Source: JAGOVB01 sp964481175 (lineage in GTDB: Bacteria > Patescibacteriota > Minisyncoccia > Phycocordibacterales > PALSA-1337). From it: 62,140 bases of DNA. Positions 52,763-61,082 of the stretch are shown here, one piece after another. The translations under genes were made by a program, and so were the position numbers. The first letter of the stretch is position 1. Every line of letters starts with the position of its first letter. The notes beneath the pieces are model-generated. The model saw only the letters and a program-made list of their open reading frames with translations, did not search any database and was not told where the DNA came from. The stretch covers positions 1 to 62,140 of the forward strand of contig CAYZSZ010000003.1 of NCBI GenBank assembly GCA_964481175.1. The letters are read 5' to 3'.

Positions 52763-53259
52763 AGGTTTGCCTTTGTAAAACTTACTTTAACAGAAAAATA
52801 CGTTGCTGCCAATATGATCAGGAGACCGATATAAAAAAGGATATCAGCCACAAGAGGAGTGTATTTCAGGATGCCTAGCATCGAAAGCGTCGCTGTCCAA
52901 TCATGGTTTACACTGTCACCGCCTAGTAGAGGTAGGTTTTGGACAATCGCATCACCGGCATAGACAGAGGCGTTGATAAAGTTTTGTCCGACCCAAAAGA
53001 GAATGAGTGAGGCTGAAAAGAATTCTTCTCGTTTCCAGAAGTAAAAGGCAATAAAAGCAGGAATACCGATTTGGAAGATGGTTCCTCCTGCAGCATGTAG
53101 AAACTCACCAAAGAACATCATGATCGGGTGGCCAGCTTCGTGGAATATGAGATTGATATTGTCGATAAAGTGCCAGTCAGTAGGGTGGAGGACAATGTTG
53201 AAAAAGTACAAGGCAACAATAACGACAACACCTATTTTTAACGGACTAAAGTCTTTCAT
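52753..53259 (-). CDS. membrane protein with HEAGH motif
   Basis: A 168-residue integral membrane protein with about four to five hydrophobic helices. Residues ~40-44 are HEAGH (HExxH zinc-binding type), followed by helices and a FHEAGHPIMMFFGEFLHAAGG stretch, suggesting a zinc-metalloprotease-like or M50-like protein, but a third ligand is not clear. Its last two codons and stop (cgc ggt tag) lie in the acceptor stem of tRNA-Val, so the stop codon sits on the tRNA side of the RNase P cut. It overlaps the upstream NUDIX gene by 14 nt. Confidence 0.6.
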   Translation of the reverse strand: MKDFSPLKIGVVVIVALYFFNIVLHPTDWHFIDNINLIFHEAGHPIMMFFGEFLHAAGGTIFQIGIPAFIAFYFWKREEFFSASLILFWVGQNFINASVYAGDAIVQNLPLLGGDSVNHDWTATLSMLGILKYTPLVADILFYIGLLIILAATYFSVKVSFTKANLRG

Positions 53260-53656
53260 TTAAATTTGAGTTGACGATTTCTTTTACATAGATATCCAAA
53301 TCATCTTGCTCCTGCATTTCTTTTAGCGTGAGCCATCTATACTCTACATTTTCTGAAGTATCAAGAAGTGGTTCACCTATTGTCTCTGCAATGTAGGTCA
53401 AACGAACAACGTGCTTTTCTGGATTAGGAATAATATCTTGAGCTGTGATCAGCAGTGGTTCGGAAGTGATTTCAAGCTGGGTTTCTTCTTTGACTTCACG
53501 CTTGAGATTTTCAATCAACTCAGTTCCTGGCTCAATACGACCACCGACAATATCCCAAGAGCCTTTTGCTCCTTTGTATTTTTCTTGAGAACGTTTAACA
53601 AGCAAGTATGAGTTTCCTTTTTTAAGAAAGACTTTGACGCCGACTTGTAGGATCAT
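53246..53656 (-). CDS. NUDIX hydrolase
   Basis: A 136-residue Nudix enzyme with the complete box: GGRIEPGTELI followed by REVKEETQL. It may clean up modified nucleotides or NDP-sugars (substrate unknown). TATACT (53663-53668 on the minus strand) lies 6 nt before the ATG. It opens a run of NUDIX, HEAGH protein, tRNA-Val and tsaD. Confidence 0.87.
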   Translation of the reverse strand: MILQVGVKVFLKKGNSYLLVKRSQEKYKGAKGSWDIVGGRIEPGTELIENLKREVKEETQLEITSEPLLITAQDIIPNPEKHVVRLTYIAETIGEPLLDTSENVEYRWLTLKEMQEQDDLDIYVKEIVNSNLNERL

Positions 53657-53670
53657 AAATGTAGTATATC

Positions 53671-53718
53671 AGAAAAGAAAACAGCCGTTCCGCGCGCATA
53701 CAGTGCGGGGAACGGCTG
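53671..53718 (-). terminator. terminator of the 53728 gene
   Basis: On the minus strand, CAGCCGTTCC and GGAACGGCTG form a 10-bp stem (53682-53691/53709-53718), followed by a T-rich run (plus strand A-rich 53671-53681). Confidence 0.88.
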
Positions 53719-53727
53719 CGAACCTGG

Positions 53728-54465
53728 CTAATCGCCCCAGGTGGCGTGTGCTGGTTTCGGTGGGACATTCATGTCGCCGGTCCAGAACGGATCGAAGGAC
53801 GCACCGATAAAGATGAGCCCGTTCTCCTCCGTGAAGTTGAACTCAGCGAACAGAGACCGCTTGATGCGTCCGTGATAGCCAAGCTGTGAGACGACTCGCA
53901 TCATCATTTTGCGATCATCCAGCCAGCAATTGTCGCTGTATACGAACCGACGAGGGAAGCGGGGGTCGTCATGAAAAGTGGCCGACATGATCCCAAACAG
54001 TGTGCCAGAGTCCATGTCGAGGTGTTTTCCACTCCACATCTCGACAACGACATCTTTTCCACCGTTGGAGCTGATGATTGTGCCGCTGTAGGTAGGAGTG
54101 CTGACTTCGCGAATACCGATCAGGTAGTTCCGTTGTCCTCCTGGCAAGTCTTGTACGAATCGGGCAACTGCGTCCCAAGGGACAAACAATTGTCGAAGAA
54201 TTTTCCGCGTGGTGCGATGCACGCAACGGACAATGAACTTCTGGGTTCTTTGCCGTTTACGGGGGATAGTCGCAGTCGCTTCTGCAATACTGCTGAACTG
54301 ACCGTAATTGCGATCTGTCGAGACCCTGAGTCTGGCGAGGTTTTCCCTCGACATTCTCTCATTGTCCTCCATGATGCGCTCCTTTTCAAGTCGGTCAAGG
54401 CAGGGGTTACCCTCAAGCCAGTGGCCAATTGGTGGCTTCTTCATACGTAAATGAGCTTCGGCCAT
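53728..54465 (-). CDS. GC-rich orphan protein, unknown function
   Basis: A 245-residue protein without signal or membrane segments; basic N-terminal part (residues ~65-90 rich in Arg/Lys), then a mixed alpha/beta region. I recognise no family. G+C is well above the neighbourhood (34 of 60 at 53761-53820). The ATG at 54465 has minus-strand TTGACT (54489-54494) upstream and TTTAAT (54473-54478) 7 nt before it, and its terminator lies 10 nt past the stop. It is a single gene closed by its own terminator between housekeeping genes, as for the 6218 and 49771 genes. The Arg/Lys-rich part could bind nucleic acid (inference only). Confidence 0.55.
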   Translation of the reverse strand: MAEAHLRMKKPPIGHWLEGNPCLDRLEKERIMEDNERMSRENLARLRVSTDRNYGQFSSIAEATATIPRKRQRTQKFIVRCVHRTTRKILRQLFVPWDAVARFVQDLPGGQRNYLIGIREVSTPTYSGTIISSNGGKDVVVEMWSGKHLDMDSGTLFGIMSATFHDDPRFPRRFVYSDNCWLDDRKMMMRVVSQLGYHGRIKRSLFAEFNFTEENGLIFIGASFDPFWTGDMNVPPKPAHATWGD

Positions 54466-54512
54466 ACACTACATTAAATATAGAAATGAGTCAAGAGTGT
54501 ATGCTTTTAACG

Positions 54513-54540
54513 TTGCCAATTCTTAATAAAATGTTATATT
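54513..54540 (+). promoter_or_regulatory. promoter of tRNA-Glu
   Basis: TTGCCA (54513-54518), 16-nt spacer, TATATT (54535-54540), 11 nt before the tRNA. Confidence 0.65.
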
Positions 54541-54551
54541 AGTGCCTACAT

Positions 54552-54623
54552 GGCCCTATCGTCTATCGGCTAGGACATCGCCTTTTCAAGGCGGTAAGCA
54601 GGGTTCGATTCCCTGTAGGGTCA
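54552..54623 (+). tRNA. tRNA-Glu (TTC)
   Basis: 72 nt cloverleaf: acceptor GGCCCTA/TAGGGTC, anticodon stem TCGCC/GGCGG with loop TTTTCAA (TTC), T arm with TTCGATT, discriminator A, CCA not encoded. A GlmU-like gene follows after 9 nt. Confidence 0.94.
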
Positions 54624-54632
54624 CAAATTTTT

Positions 54633-55382
54633 ATGATAGAAGTAATTATCCTGGCTGCCGGAAAAGGTACCCGAATGAAAGATACGCTTCCAAAAGCACT
54701 CGTAAAGGTCAAAGAGCGACCGATGATATCGTACGGTATGGAAACGGTGCAAAAGGCTGGTTTGGGCAAGCCTATTATCGTCGTGGGTGAAAATGAACCA
54801 CTTTTGCGTGAGGCACTTGGTGACGATCACCGCTATGTGCGGCAAGAGCAGCAGCTAGGTACCGGACACGCAGTAAAGAGCGCACTAGGCGCATTAAAGC
54901 CTGATACAAAGGATATTATCGTTCTCTACTGTGATCATCCGCTTGTGACTGAACGCACTCTAAATACACTACTTACCGTGCACAGAAATAAAAACAGTGC
55001 ACTTACTATGGCGGTAGCGAAAGTAAGTGATTTCAACGAATGGCGAAATGCACTACACTCATTCGGCCGCATCATCAGAAATGAAAAAGGAGAGATCGCT
55101 GCTATTATCGAAAAGAAAGATGCGACACCAGAACAGCTATCAGTGACCGAAGTGAATCCTGCTTATTTTTGTTTTAGTCGAGCTTGGTTGGAAAAAGCGA
55201 TCAATGAGATCAACAATGAGAATGTTCAGAAAGAGTACTACCTAACTGATTTGGTCAAACAAGCGTTTAAAGAAAACAAACAGATTGCAGATGTGGTGAT
55301 ATCAGCAGAGGAGGCCCTCGGTGCAAATACGAAAGAAGAAATCACTACGATTGAAGCGCTTGTTTATCCCAAAACTCTCTAA
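54633..55382 (+). CDS. GlmU N-terminal-type nucleotidyltransferase
   Basis: A 249-residue sugar-1-phosphate nucleotidyltransferase. The N-terminal signature IILAAGKGTRMKDTLPKAL, the QLGTGHAV motif of UTP-using enzymes, VLYCDHPLV and NPAYFCFSRAWLEKAI match the uridylyltransferase half of GlmU (UDP-GlcNAc synthesis). The left-handed beta-helix acetyltransferase half of GlmU is missing; GlcN-1-P acetylation would need another enzyme or scavenging. The 3' end overlaps the convergent ABC exporter gene by 38 nt. Confidence 0.9.
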   Translation: MIEVIILAAGKGTRMKDTLPKALVKVKERPMISYGMETVQKAGLGKPIIVVGENEPLLREALGDDHRYVRQEQQLGTGHAVKSALGALKPDTKDIIVLYCDHPLVTERTLNTLLTVHRNKNSALTMAVAKVSDFNEWRNALHSFGRIIRNEKGEIAAIIEKKDATPEQLSVTEVNPAYFCFSRAWLEKAINEINNENVQKEYYLTDLVKQAFKENKQIADVVISAEEALGANTKEEITTIEALVYPKTL

Positions 55383-57096
55383 AGCGAGCGTCTTTGTTGT
55401 AGAGCTCGTCAAAGTTTCCTGATTCGATGATGCGTCCACCTTCGACTACGATGATTTTATCCATCTCGCGGATAGTAGAAAGTCGGTGAGCGATGACGAT
55501 TGCGGTGATATTTTGGAAAAACTGGTGGAGTGAGTCTTTTATCTTTCCTTCTGATTCTACATCGAGGTGTGAGGTCGCTTCGTCCAAAAGCAAAATCTGA
55601 GGATCTTTAAAGATCGCTCGAGCAATACCGACGCGTTGCTTTTCTCCACCGGATAGCTTTACTCCTTTTTCACCGATGATGCTTTCGATGCCTTGGGGTA
55701 GCTTGTTCAGGAAGTCTTTTACATGAGAAGTGCCGATTGCTTTTTCAAAAAGCTCCTCATCTTTTTCTGCGTCTATATTTGCAAGCTCAATATTCTTTCT
55801 CAAAGACATGTTGAACACCTCAGTCTCTTGGAGTACTGCTGCTACATGTTTGAGATAGTCACTTTTCTTTATCTTTTTCAGGGGAGTCTCGCCGATGTAT
55901 ATATCACCCTCGCTCGCCTCGTGCTCTTTGAGTAATAGCTTGAAGAGAGTCGACTTGCCGGCACCAGAAAGACCGACGATGCCGATCTTTTCACCGCGTT
56001 TGATTTCAAAGTCGATATTTGAAAGGGCTTTTGAATCGCCATATGCAAATGAGAGATCTTTGAAGGTGATTTTGTCCCAGTCAGTCGGGAAATCCGTTTT
56101 GTTTTTGTCGATGTCTATGGTGATAGGCACTCGGAGCATCTCAGCTAGACGAACTGCATTTGTTTTAGACAGAGCAATTTCCTGGGTGATCCCAGACAAC
56201 TCCTCGATAGATCCGCTGATCGATGAAAAATATCCATAGAAAAGCACCAAAAACCCGACCTCGTATCTACCTTCGGTGATACCGTAGACGATGTATACGA
56301 TGAGGGCAATCCTGACCAATGCTTCCCAGAAGACGCGGATAGACCAGCTGCTTTGGTCGAGGAGTATTATCCTATCTACGATGGTTTGTAATTCTTTTGA
56401 AGTGCTACGAACAATGCGCAAGAGCCCTTTTGACATGTTGAGCACTTTGACACTTCTAATGTTGTTAAGTACTTCGAAAAACAGACCCGTGTATTTTTCA
56501 TCATGAATATTCCTCTCACGACGCGCGAGAACCATTTTCTTTCGGAATCGAGAAGAAATAAAATAGTAGGCAATAGCGTAGAGTAGTAGTGTGATCGATA
56601 GAAATAGATCAAACTTGAAAATGATGATTATTGCTCCGACGATGCCGACAGTTATCTCCACTATTCGCACAATCAATATTCTGAATAGCTCACGTATACC
56701 GTCTGTACCGCTCTCTATTCGTTTTACTTTGTTTCCAGCATTTTCTTTTTCATGCCAGCTTATATCAAGTCTGCTCAAGCGTTCGATCGCATACTCGCGG
56801 ATGTCGATCGCGGTTCTCAATGTATTTGTAAAGAGGTTGTATCGTCCAACTCCCATACAAACTGCACGTATAAAAAGTACCAAAAGAAGAGTACTTGCTA
56901 TGGTGTATAGAGGTGTGAGGGATGTTCCGGGAGTATATTCTGAAACAAAGTTTACAATTTGAGAAAATCCATATGTCCAGTAAAGATATACCGTCGATGC
57001 GATGATTTGTAGAAGCATGGCAAAAACCAGCCTGCTTTGGTAAGGCGCAATAAACTTTTTAAAATCTCTAAATAGTTTTAGATACGAGTAGTCCAT
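55345..57096 (-). CDS. ABC exporter, fused membrane and ATPase domains
   Basis: A 583-residue half-transporter: six membrane helices (~15-315), then an ATPase with Walker A GLSGAGKSTLFK (~374-385), Q-loop region, signature LSGGEKQRVGIARAIF, Walker B LLLDEATSHLD and the H-loop IAHRLSTI. The family (MsbA/LmrA-like type) exports lipids, peptides or drugs; it would act as a homodimer. It is the last gene of the minus-strand division run, 18 nt after trxB. Confidence 0.93.
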   Translation of the reverse strand: MDYSYLKLFRDFKKFIAPYQSRLVFAMLLQIIASTVYLYWTYGFSQIVNFVSEYTPGTSLTPLYTIASTLLLVLFIRAVCMGVGRYNLFTNTLRTAIDIREYAIERLSRLDISWHEKENAGNKVKRIESGTDGIRELFRILIVRIVEITVGIVGAIIIIFKFDLFLSITLLLYAIAYYFISSRFRKKMVLARRERNIHDEKYTGLFFEVLNNIRSVKVLNMSKGLLRIVRSTSKELQTIVDRIILLDQSSWSIRVFWEALVRIALIVYIVYGITEGRYEVGFLVLFYGYFSSISGSIEELSGITQEIALSKTNAVRLAEMLRVPITIDIDKNKTDFPTDWDKITFKDLSFAYGDSKALSNIDFEIKRGEKIGIVGLSGAGKSTLFKLLLKEHEASEGDIYIGETPLKKIKKSDYLKHVAAVLQETEVFNMSLRKNIELANIDAEKDEELFEKAIGTSHVKDFLNKLPQGIESIIGEKGVKLSGGEKQRVGIARAIFKDPQILLLDEATSHLDVESEGKIKDSLHQFFQNITAIVIAHRLSTIREMDKIIVVEGGRIIESGNFDELYNKDARFREFWDKQALQS

Positions 57097-57114
57097 CAGA
57101 TTATAGTAAACTAA

Positions 57115-58008
57115 CTACGCTTTTAGGTAAAGATAAATATCCTCCAACGCTTTTACCGCATCTCCTGCAGCAATGTTGTTTTGATGATAGAGGCCATCGG
57201 TACAGTCTCCGGCTGCCCAGACTCCTTCTACTGAAGCGCGCTGAGTACGAGGGTCGACGACGATGTTTCCGTTTTCATTGAGCTTTACCAGGTCCTTTGC
57301 AAAATAGGTGGTTGGGATAGAACCGATCTCTACGAAGATAGCTGCAGTAGGAAGGACAGTGCCATTGTATTTTATGCCCGTGACAAACTTTTCTCCTAAC
57401 ACTTCTTCTATTTTTGCATTCTTTATGATTTTGAGGTTCGGATGCTGTGAGACTTTTTCTACAGTGACTGGATCGGCGCGGAAGTTTTCGCTGCGGTTTA
57501 AAAGGGTGACAGATTTGCAGTAAGCGAGGAGTTGGGCAGCACTCTCGAACCCAGCATTTCCTCCGCCGATGACGACTACATCCATCCCACCAAAAAGAGG
57601 TCCATCACATGAAGCACAATAGGTGAGGCCTTTGTGTTCGAATACGTCAGCTCCTTTTACATCGAGCTTTTTACGCATGCTCCCAGTGGTGATGAGAACA
57701 GTTTTTGCCTGGTACTCTGCTTTGTTTGTTTTTATCTTGAAACCAGCTTCTATTTTTTCGCAGATTTCTCCAACTTTTATATCGACTGCATCTCGCGCAT
57801 ATGCACGGAGATGATTTTCCATGCTTTTAGCAAACTCATGTCCAGGAATCTTGATGGTACCGATCCAGTTTTCGATACCTTCAGAGACTACACTCTGGCT
57901 TTCCCAGTCTTTAGTGATAAAGACGGTACGCAGATTTTTACGCGCAGCATACACACCCGCAGCAACACCGGCAGGACCACCACCAATAATAGCTAAATCA
58001 TATATCAT
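57115..58008 (-). CDS. trxB: thioredoxin reductase-like flavoprotein
   Basis: A 297-residue FAD/NADPH enzyme. N-terminal FAD motif IGGGPAGVAAGVYAARKN, the redox-active CxxC as YCASCDGP, NADPH motif VIGGGNAGFESAAQL, and the C-terminal GVWAAGDCTDGLYHQ are typical of TrxB. It supplies reducing power to thioredoxin or glutaredoxin (see 44599 and RNR). It starts 4 nt after ftsZ in the same run. Confidence 0.93.
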   Translation of the reverse strand: MIYDLAIIGGGPAGVAAGVYAARKNLRTVFITKDWESQSVVSEGIENWIGTIKIPGHEFAKSMENHLRAYARDAVDIKVGEICEKIEAGFKIKTNKAEYQAKTVLITTGSMRKKLDVKGADVFEHKGLTYCASCDGPLFGGMDVVVIGGGNAGFESAAQLLAYCKSVTLLNRSENFRADPVTVEKVSQHPNLKIIKNAKIEEVLGEKFVTGIKYNGTVLPTAAIFVEIGSIPTTYFAKDLVKLNENGNIVVDPRTQRASVEGVWAAGDCTDGLYHQNNIAAGDAVKALEDIYLYLKA

Positions 58009-58012
58009 CCTT

Positions 58013-59227
58013 CTATTTTAACTTACTTCTTCGCAAAAAGGCAGGTACTGCACCCCAGTCATCATCGTCATCAGAAGTATCTTTCTTTGGAGCTGGTTTT
58101 TCTTCTTCTACTTTCATATCTTTGATAGGCTCAGGCTTTGGTGCTGGAGCAGAAAGAGGTGAGTGGAAGATCTTTCTTTTTTCTGGGATAGCGGGAGACT
58201 CTGTAGTCTGGAAGACTGACTTTGGCTGGACGTTGTTTGGAGTTTCTGGGAAACCAGCAGCGATAACAGTGATCTTGATTTCGTTTTTCTTGAGCTTGTC
58301 GTCGCGGATAGTACCGAATATGACTTTTGCTTGAGGGTCGATAGATTCGGTGATGACTTTTGCGGCGTCTTGGATTTCGAACATTGTGAGGTCTTCGCCA
58401 CCAGCGATAGAGAAGAGTACGCCTTTTGCTCCAGTGATAGAAAGGTCGAGGAGTGGAGAGTTGATCGCGAGCTTTGCTGCTTCGATTGCTCGGTTTTCTC
58501 CTGATGCGGAACCGATACCCATGAGAGCAGAACCAGCGTTTTCCATGACTGCACGGATGTCGGCAAAGTCGATGTTGATGATACCTGGAGTGGTGATGAG
58601 GTCAGAAATACCTTCGACTGCTTGGCGCAGGATCTCGTCACACATTGCAAATGCGTTCTTCATCGTAGTTGTTTTGTCGATGATAGAGAGGAGGCGATCG
58701 TTTGGGATGACGATGATAGCATCTACTTCTTTTCGCAAATCTTCGAGCGCTGCATCAGCGATCTTTGAACGCTGTAGTCCTTCGAATGCAAAAGGCTTTG
58801 TCACAACTGCAACGGTGAGTGCGCCGAGCTCCTTTGCAATACGAGCCACGAGAGGGCTCACGCCGCTTCCAGTACCACCTCCAAGTCCACAGGTGATAAA
58901 TACCATGTCTGCTCCTTTGATAGCCTCCTGGATCTCTTCACGAGTTTCTTCAGCTGCTCGTCGTCCGATCTCTGGATTCATCCCTGTACCCAAACCTCGA
59001 GTGAGATTTTTCCCAATATGGATTTTCTTTTTTGCGAGAGAGCGATGTAGGTCCTGAGCATCAGTATTGATCGCAATAAAGTCCACTCCTTTTACTTTGG
59101 AGTTTACCATGTGGTTTGTTGCATTTTTTCCTGAACCTCCGGCACCGATGACTTTGATTCTGGCGAAAGCTTCTATATCTGGTGTAATGTTGGGCATAAT
59201 GTTGGGCGGGATTAATACCCCCATCAT
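58013..59227 (-). CDS. ftsZ: cell division protein FtsZ
   Basis: A 404-residue tubulin-like GTPase that forms the Z-ring. FAINTDAQDL, the GTP-binding loop GLGGGTGSG (usual TGTG has Ser here), TPGIINIDFADI and the C-terminal conserved peptide (AVPAFLRRSKLK) are present, separated by an acidic linker (DDDDDW). The start could be ATG 59227 or 59197 (MPNITPDIEAF); the latter gives a more family-like N-terminus. The gene follows ftsA by 15 nt, with a TATGAT box near 59220 giving a possible internal promoter. Confidence 0.96.
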   Translation of the reverse strand: MMGVLIPPNIMPNITPDIEAFARIKVIGAGGSGKNATNHMVNSKVKGVDFIAINTDAQDLHRSLAKKKIHIGKNLTRGLGTGMNPEIGRRAAEETREEIQEAIKGADMVFITCGLGGGTGSGVSPLVARIAKELGALTVAVVTKPFAFEGLQRSKIADAALEDLRKEVDAIIVIPNDRLLSIIDKTTTMKNAFAMCDEILRQAVEGISDLITTPGIINIDFADIRAVMENAGSALMGIGSASGENRAIEAAKLAINSPLLDLSITGAKGVLFSIAGGEDLTMFEIQDAAKVITESIDPQAKVIFGTIRDDKLKKNEIKITVIAAGFPETPNNVQPKSVFQTTESPAIPEKRKIFHSPLSAPAPKPEPIKDMKVEEEKPAPKKDTSDDDDDWGAVPAFLRRSKLK

Positions 59228-59242
59228 AACAGATACAGTTTT

Positions 59243-60430
59243 TTAAGGCAAAAATTGCTTGAAGAGGGCAATTATGGTGTTTTTTGTACGCTTGAGTGCT
59301 ACAGCACCATTGTGCAAAGATGGCCCTTCGTCTGCGTTTATACCGAGGATACAAAGACCGTATGCTACAGCCCAGGTAGAGTCTTTAAAGTTTTCTTTTT
59401 CTTGAGCACTTGTATATATAGTTCCAATACGAGCAGGGAGACGTAGTGCAGCTTTTGCAAAATCATCGACAGTACCGAGTCCTGAGCCTCCACCTGTGAT
59501 GACGATTCCTGCAGGGAGAAGTCCGCTACGACCGATCTTTTTCAAATGAGCCTCGATGAGCTCAAAGATATCGGTAAGACGTGCGTATATAATATCCTCG
59601 AGTTTTTTTCGTGGATATGATGTGCCGGTGATCGCACCGATTTTTATCTGCTCTGCTTCTTCGAGTGGGACTTTGAGACCAAGTGCAATGTCGTTTGTAA
59701 TATCGGTAGAACCGATCGGAAATACCTCGAGAGAAATCGGCATATTGTTTTCAAATACTGCGATAGAGACTGTTTCTGCACCAATATTTGCGAGAACGCA
59801 TCCAGCGATCTTTTGGGTTTTTGAAAGAGTGACCAAACTAGCGGCAATAGGTGAGGCCATGACATCTTGGACTTCGATGCCAGCGCTCTCGACTGACTGC
59901 AAAATGTCGTTGACATGATGCTCGAGACAGGTGATGTATAAAATCTTTACTTCGAGACGATGTGCCTTCATGCCCTCTGGTTTGCCGAGAACTGGCTTCC
60001 CATCGATCTTGTACTGGATGGGGATCTGGTGGATTATTTTTTTATTTAAAATGATATTTTGTGGGATGTCTTTTTCGCACTGATGATGTAGCTTTTGTAT
60101 ATCGAGTGCAGTGATCTCTGAGTCGGCACGTGTCACCATGATTGCACAGGTCGAAGTGATTGTGCCCAAGCCGATACCACCAATAGAAACAAAAGCACGC
60201 TTTATTTTGTGCTTTGCAATACGCTCTGCATTTTTGACTGCAGTGTGAATACTTTTTGCTACATCTTCTGCATTTACTACATATCCGTGGCGGATGCCTT
60301 TGGTCTCTGCTATCCCTGTTGCGAGTACGCGAGGAAAGCCTTTCTCATTTAATTCATGAGTAGAAGCAATCACAACCTTTACTTGGTATGTGCCAATATC
60401 AATTCCCGTTACAATGGAGCGTGATGACAT
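59243..60430 (-). CDS. ftsA: cell division protein FtsA
   Basis: A 395-residue actin-like ATPase that anchors FtsZ to the membrane. N-terminal VTGIDIGTYQVKVVIAS, RAFVSIGGIGLGT, the SHS2-like insert (EVKILYITCLEHHVNDI), ANIGAETVSIAVFE, GIVITGGGSGL. The C-terminus ends TIIALFKQFLP, an amphipathic segment typical of FtsA. It is placed between ybeY and ftsZ, 5 nt after the ybeY stop. Only one copy is seen in the window. Confidence 0.95.
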   Translation of the reverse strand: MSSRSIVTGIDIGTYQVKVVIASTHELNEKGFPRVLATGIAETKGIRHGYVVNAEDVAKSIHTAVKNAERIAKHKIKRAFVSIGGIGLGTITSTCAIMVTRADSEITALDIQKLHHQCEKDIPQNIILNKKIIHQIPIQYKIDGKPVLGKPEGMKAHRLEVKILYITCLEHHVNDILQSVESAGIEVQDVMASPIAASLVTLSKTQKIAGCVLANIGAETVSIAVFENNMPISLEVFPIGSTDITNDIALGLKVPLEEAEQIKIGAITGTSYPRKKLEDIIYARLTDIFELIEAHLKKIGRSGLLPAGIVITGGGSGLGTVDDFAKAALRLPARIGTIYTSAQEKENFKDSTWAVAYGLCILGINADEGPSLHNGAVALKRTKNTIIALFKQFLP

Positions 60431-60435
60431 GAAGT

Positions 60436-60804
60436 CTAAATATTGAAGTCTTTTCGAAACTTCTTTTCTATGTTCTCCATTGTACTACCATGATCGTATC
60501 CTTTCAAATGGACGAGGCCGTGGATAAAGAGAAATCCAAGGAAATTTTCGTACTCTCGATCAAAATCCGGAGCCATTCTTTTTGTCTCTTCGAGGTTTAT
60601 AAAAATTTCACCTGATTCATCATCGAGTGGGAAAGAGAGAATGTCGGTTGGTTCATCGATATTGCGATATTTTTTATTTAAATCTTTGATTTTTTCTTTT
60701 GAAACAAAAACAACAGACAAATCGTACTCTTTTCCGAGTACGCTGTCTTTCATGGCTTCAAAGGGGATAGGAGGAATCTTTGACGAGGTCTCATTAACGA
60801 GCAT
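60436..60804 (-). CDS. ybeY: endoribonuclease YbeY
   Basis: A 122-residue single-zinc endoribonuclease involved in 16S rRNA 3' maturation and ribosome quality control. The hallmark HGLVHLKGYDHG (H-x3-H-x4-DH) is near residues 94-105, with LNKKYRNIDEPTDILSFP and EIFINLEETKR before it. Slightly shorter than the typical 150 residues at the N-terminus. It overlaps rpsU by 11 nt and is followed by ftsA after 5 nt. Confidence 0.93.
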   Translation of the reverse strand: MLVNETSSKIPPIPFEAMKDSVLGKEYDLSVVFVSKEKIKDLNKKYRNIDEPTDILSFPLDDESGEIFINLEETKRMAPDFDREYENFLGFLFIHGLVHLKGYDHGSTMENIEKKFRKDFNI

Positions 60805-61042
60805 ATCGAGGATTCTTCTCAGTCATTTTTCCGAGTTTGATGAGTTGCTGTACCTCTGCTTTTCGAGCGAGTGATTTTAGGGTCTTCTTCTTTACTTTGT
60901 AAGGAGAAAGTACTCGTGATGCGTATCGGATGCTGCGAACTCGTGGGAGGATACCTGAACCTTGTACTTTTTTGGTAAAACGACGAAGAACACTGAGAGT
61001 ATTCTCGTTCGGATTTCGTGTGATTTCTACGTTTATTGACAT
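60794..61042 (-). CDS. rpsU: ribosomal protein bS21
   Basis: An 82-residue small-subunit protein. Start ATG 61042 (MSINVEITRNPNENTLSVL), not the longer frame. NENTLSVLRRFTKKVQGSGI and a Lys-rich helical C-terminus match the bS21 family, which sits near the anti-Shine-Dalgarno region of 16S rRNA. bS21 matters for choice of initiation mode, of interest where leaderless mRNA seems common. TATATT lies 4 nt before the ATG. Confidence 0.9.
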   Translation of the reverse strand: MSINVEITRNPNENTLSVLRRFTKKVQGSGILPRVRSIRYASRVLSPYKVKKKTLKSLARKAEVQQLIKLGKMTEKNPRYAR

Positions 61043-61082
61043 GGGGAATATACTATCATAGGTGGGAAATATAGGCAAATCC

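Noticed and set aside
58350..59057. Long plus-strand frame (235 codons) over ftsZ
   Set aside because: It lies antisense to highly conserved FtsZ sequence and has no coherent features; a shadow.
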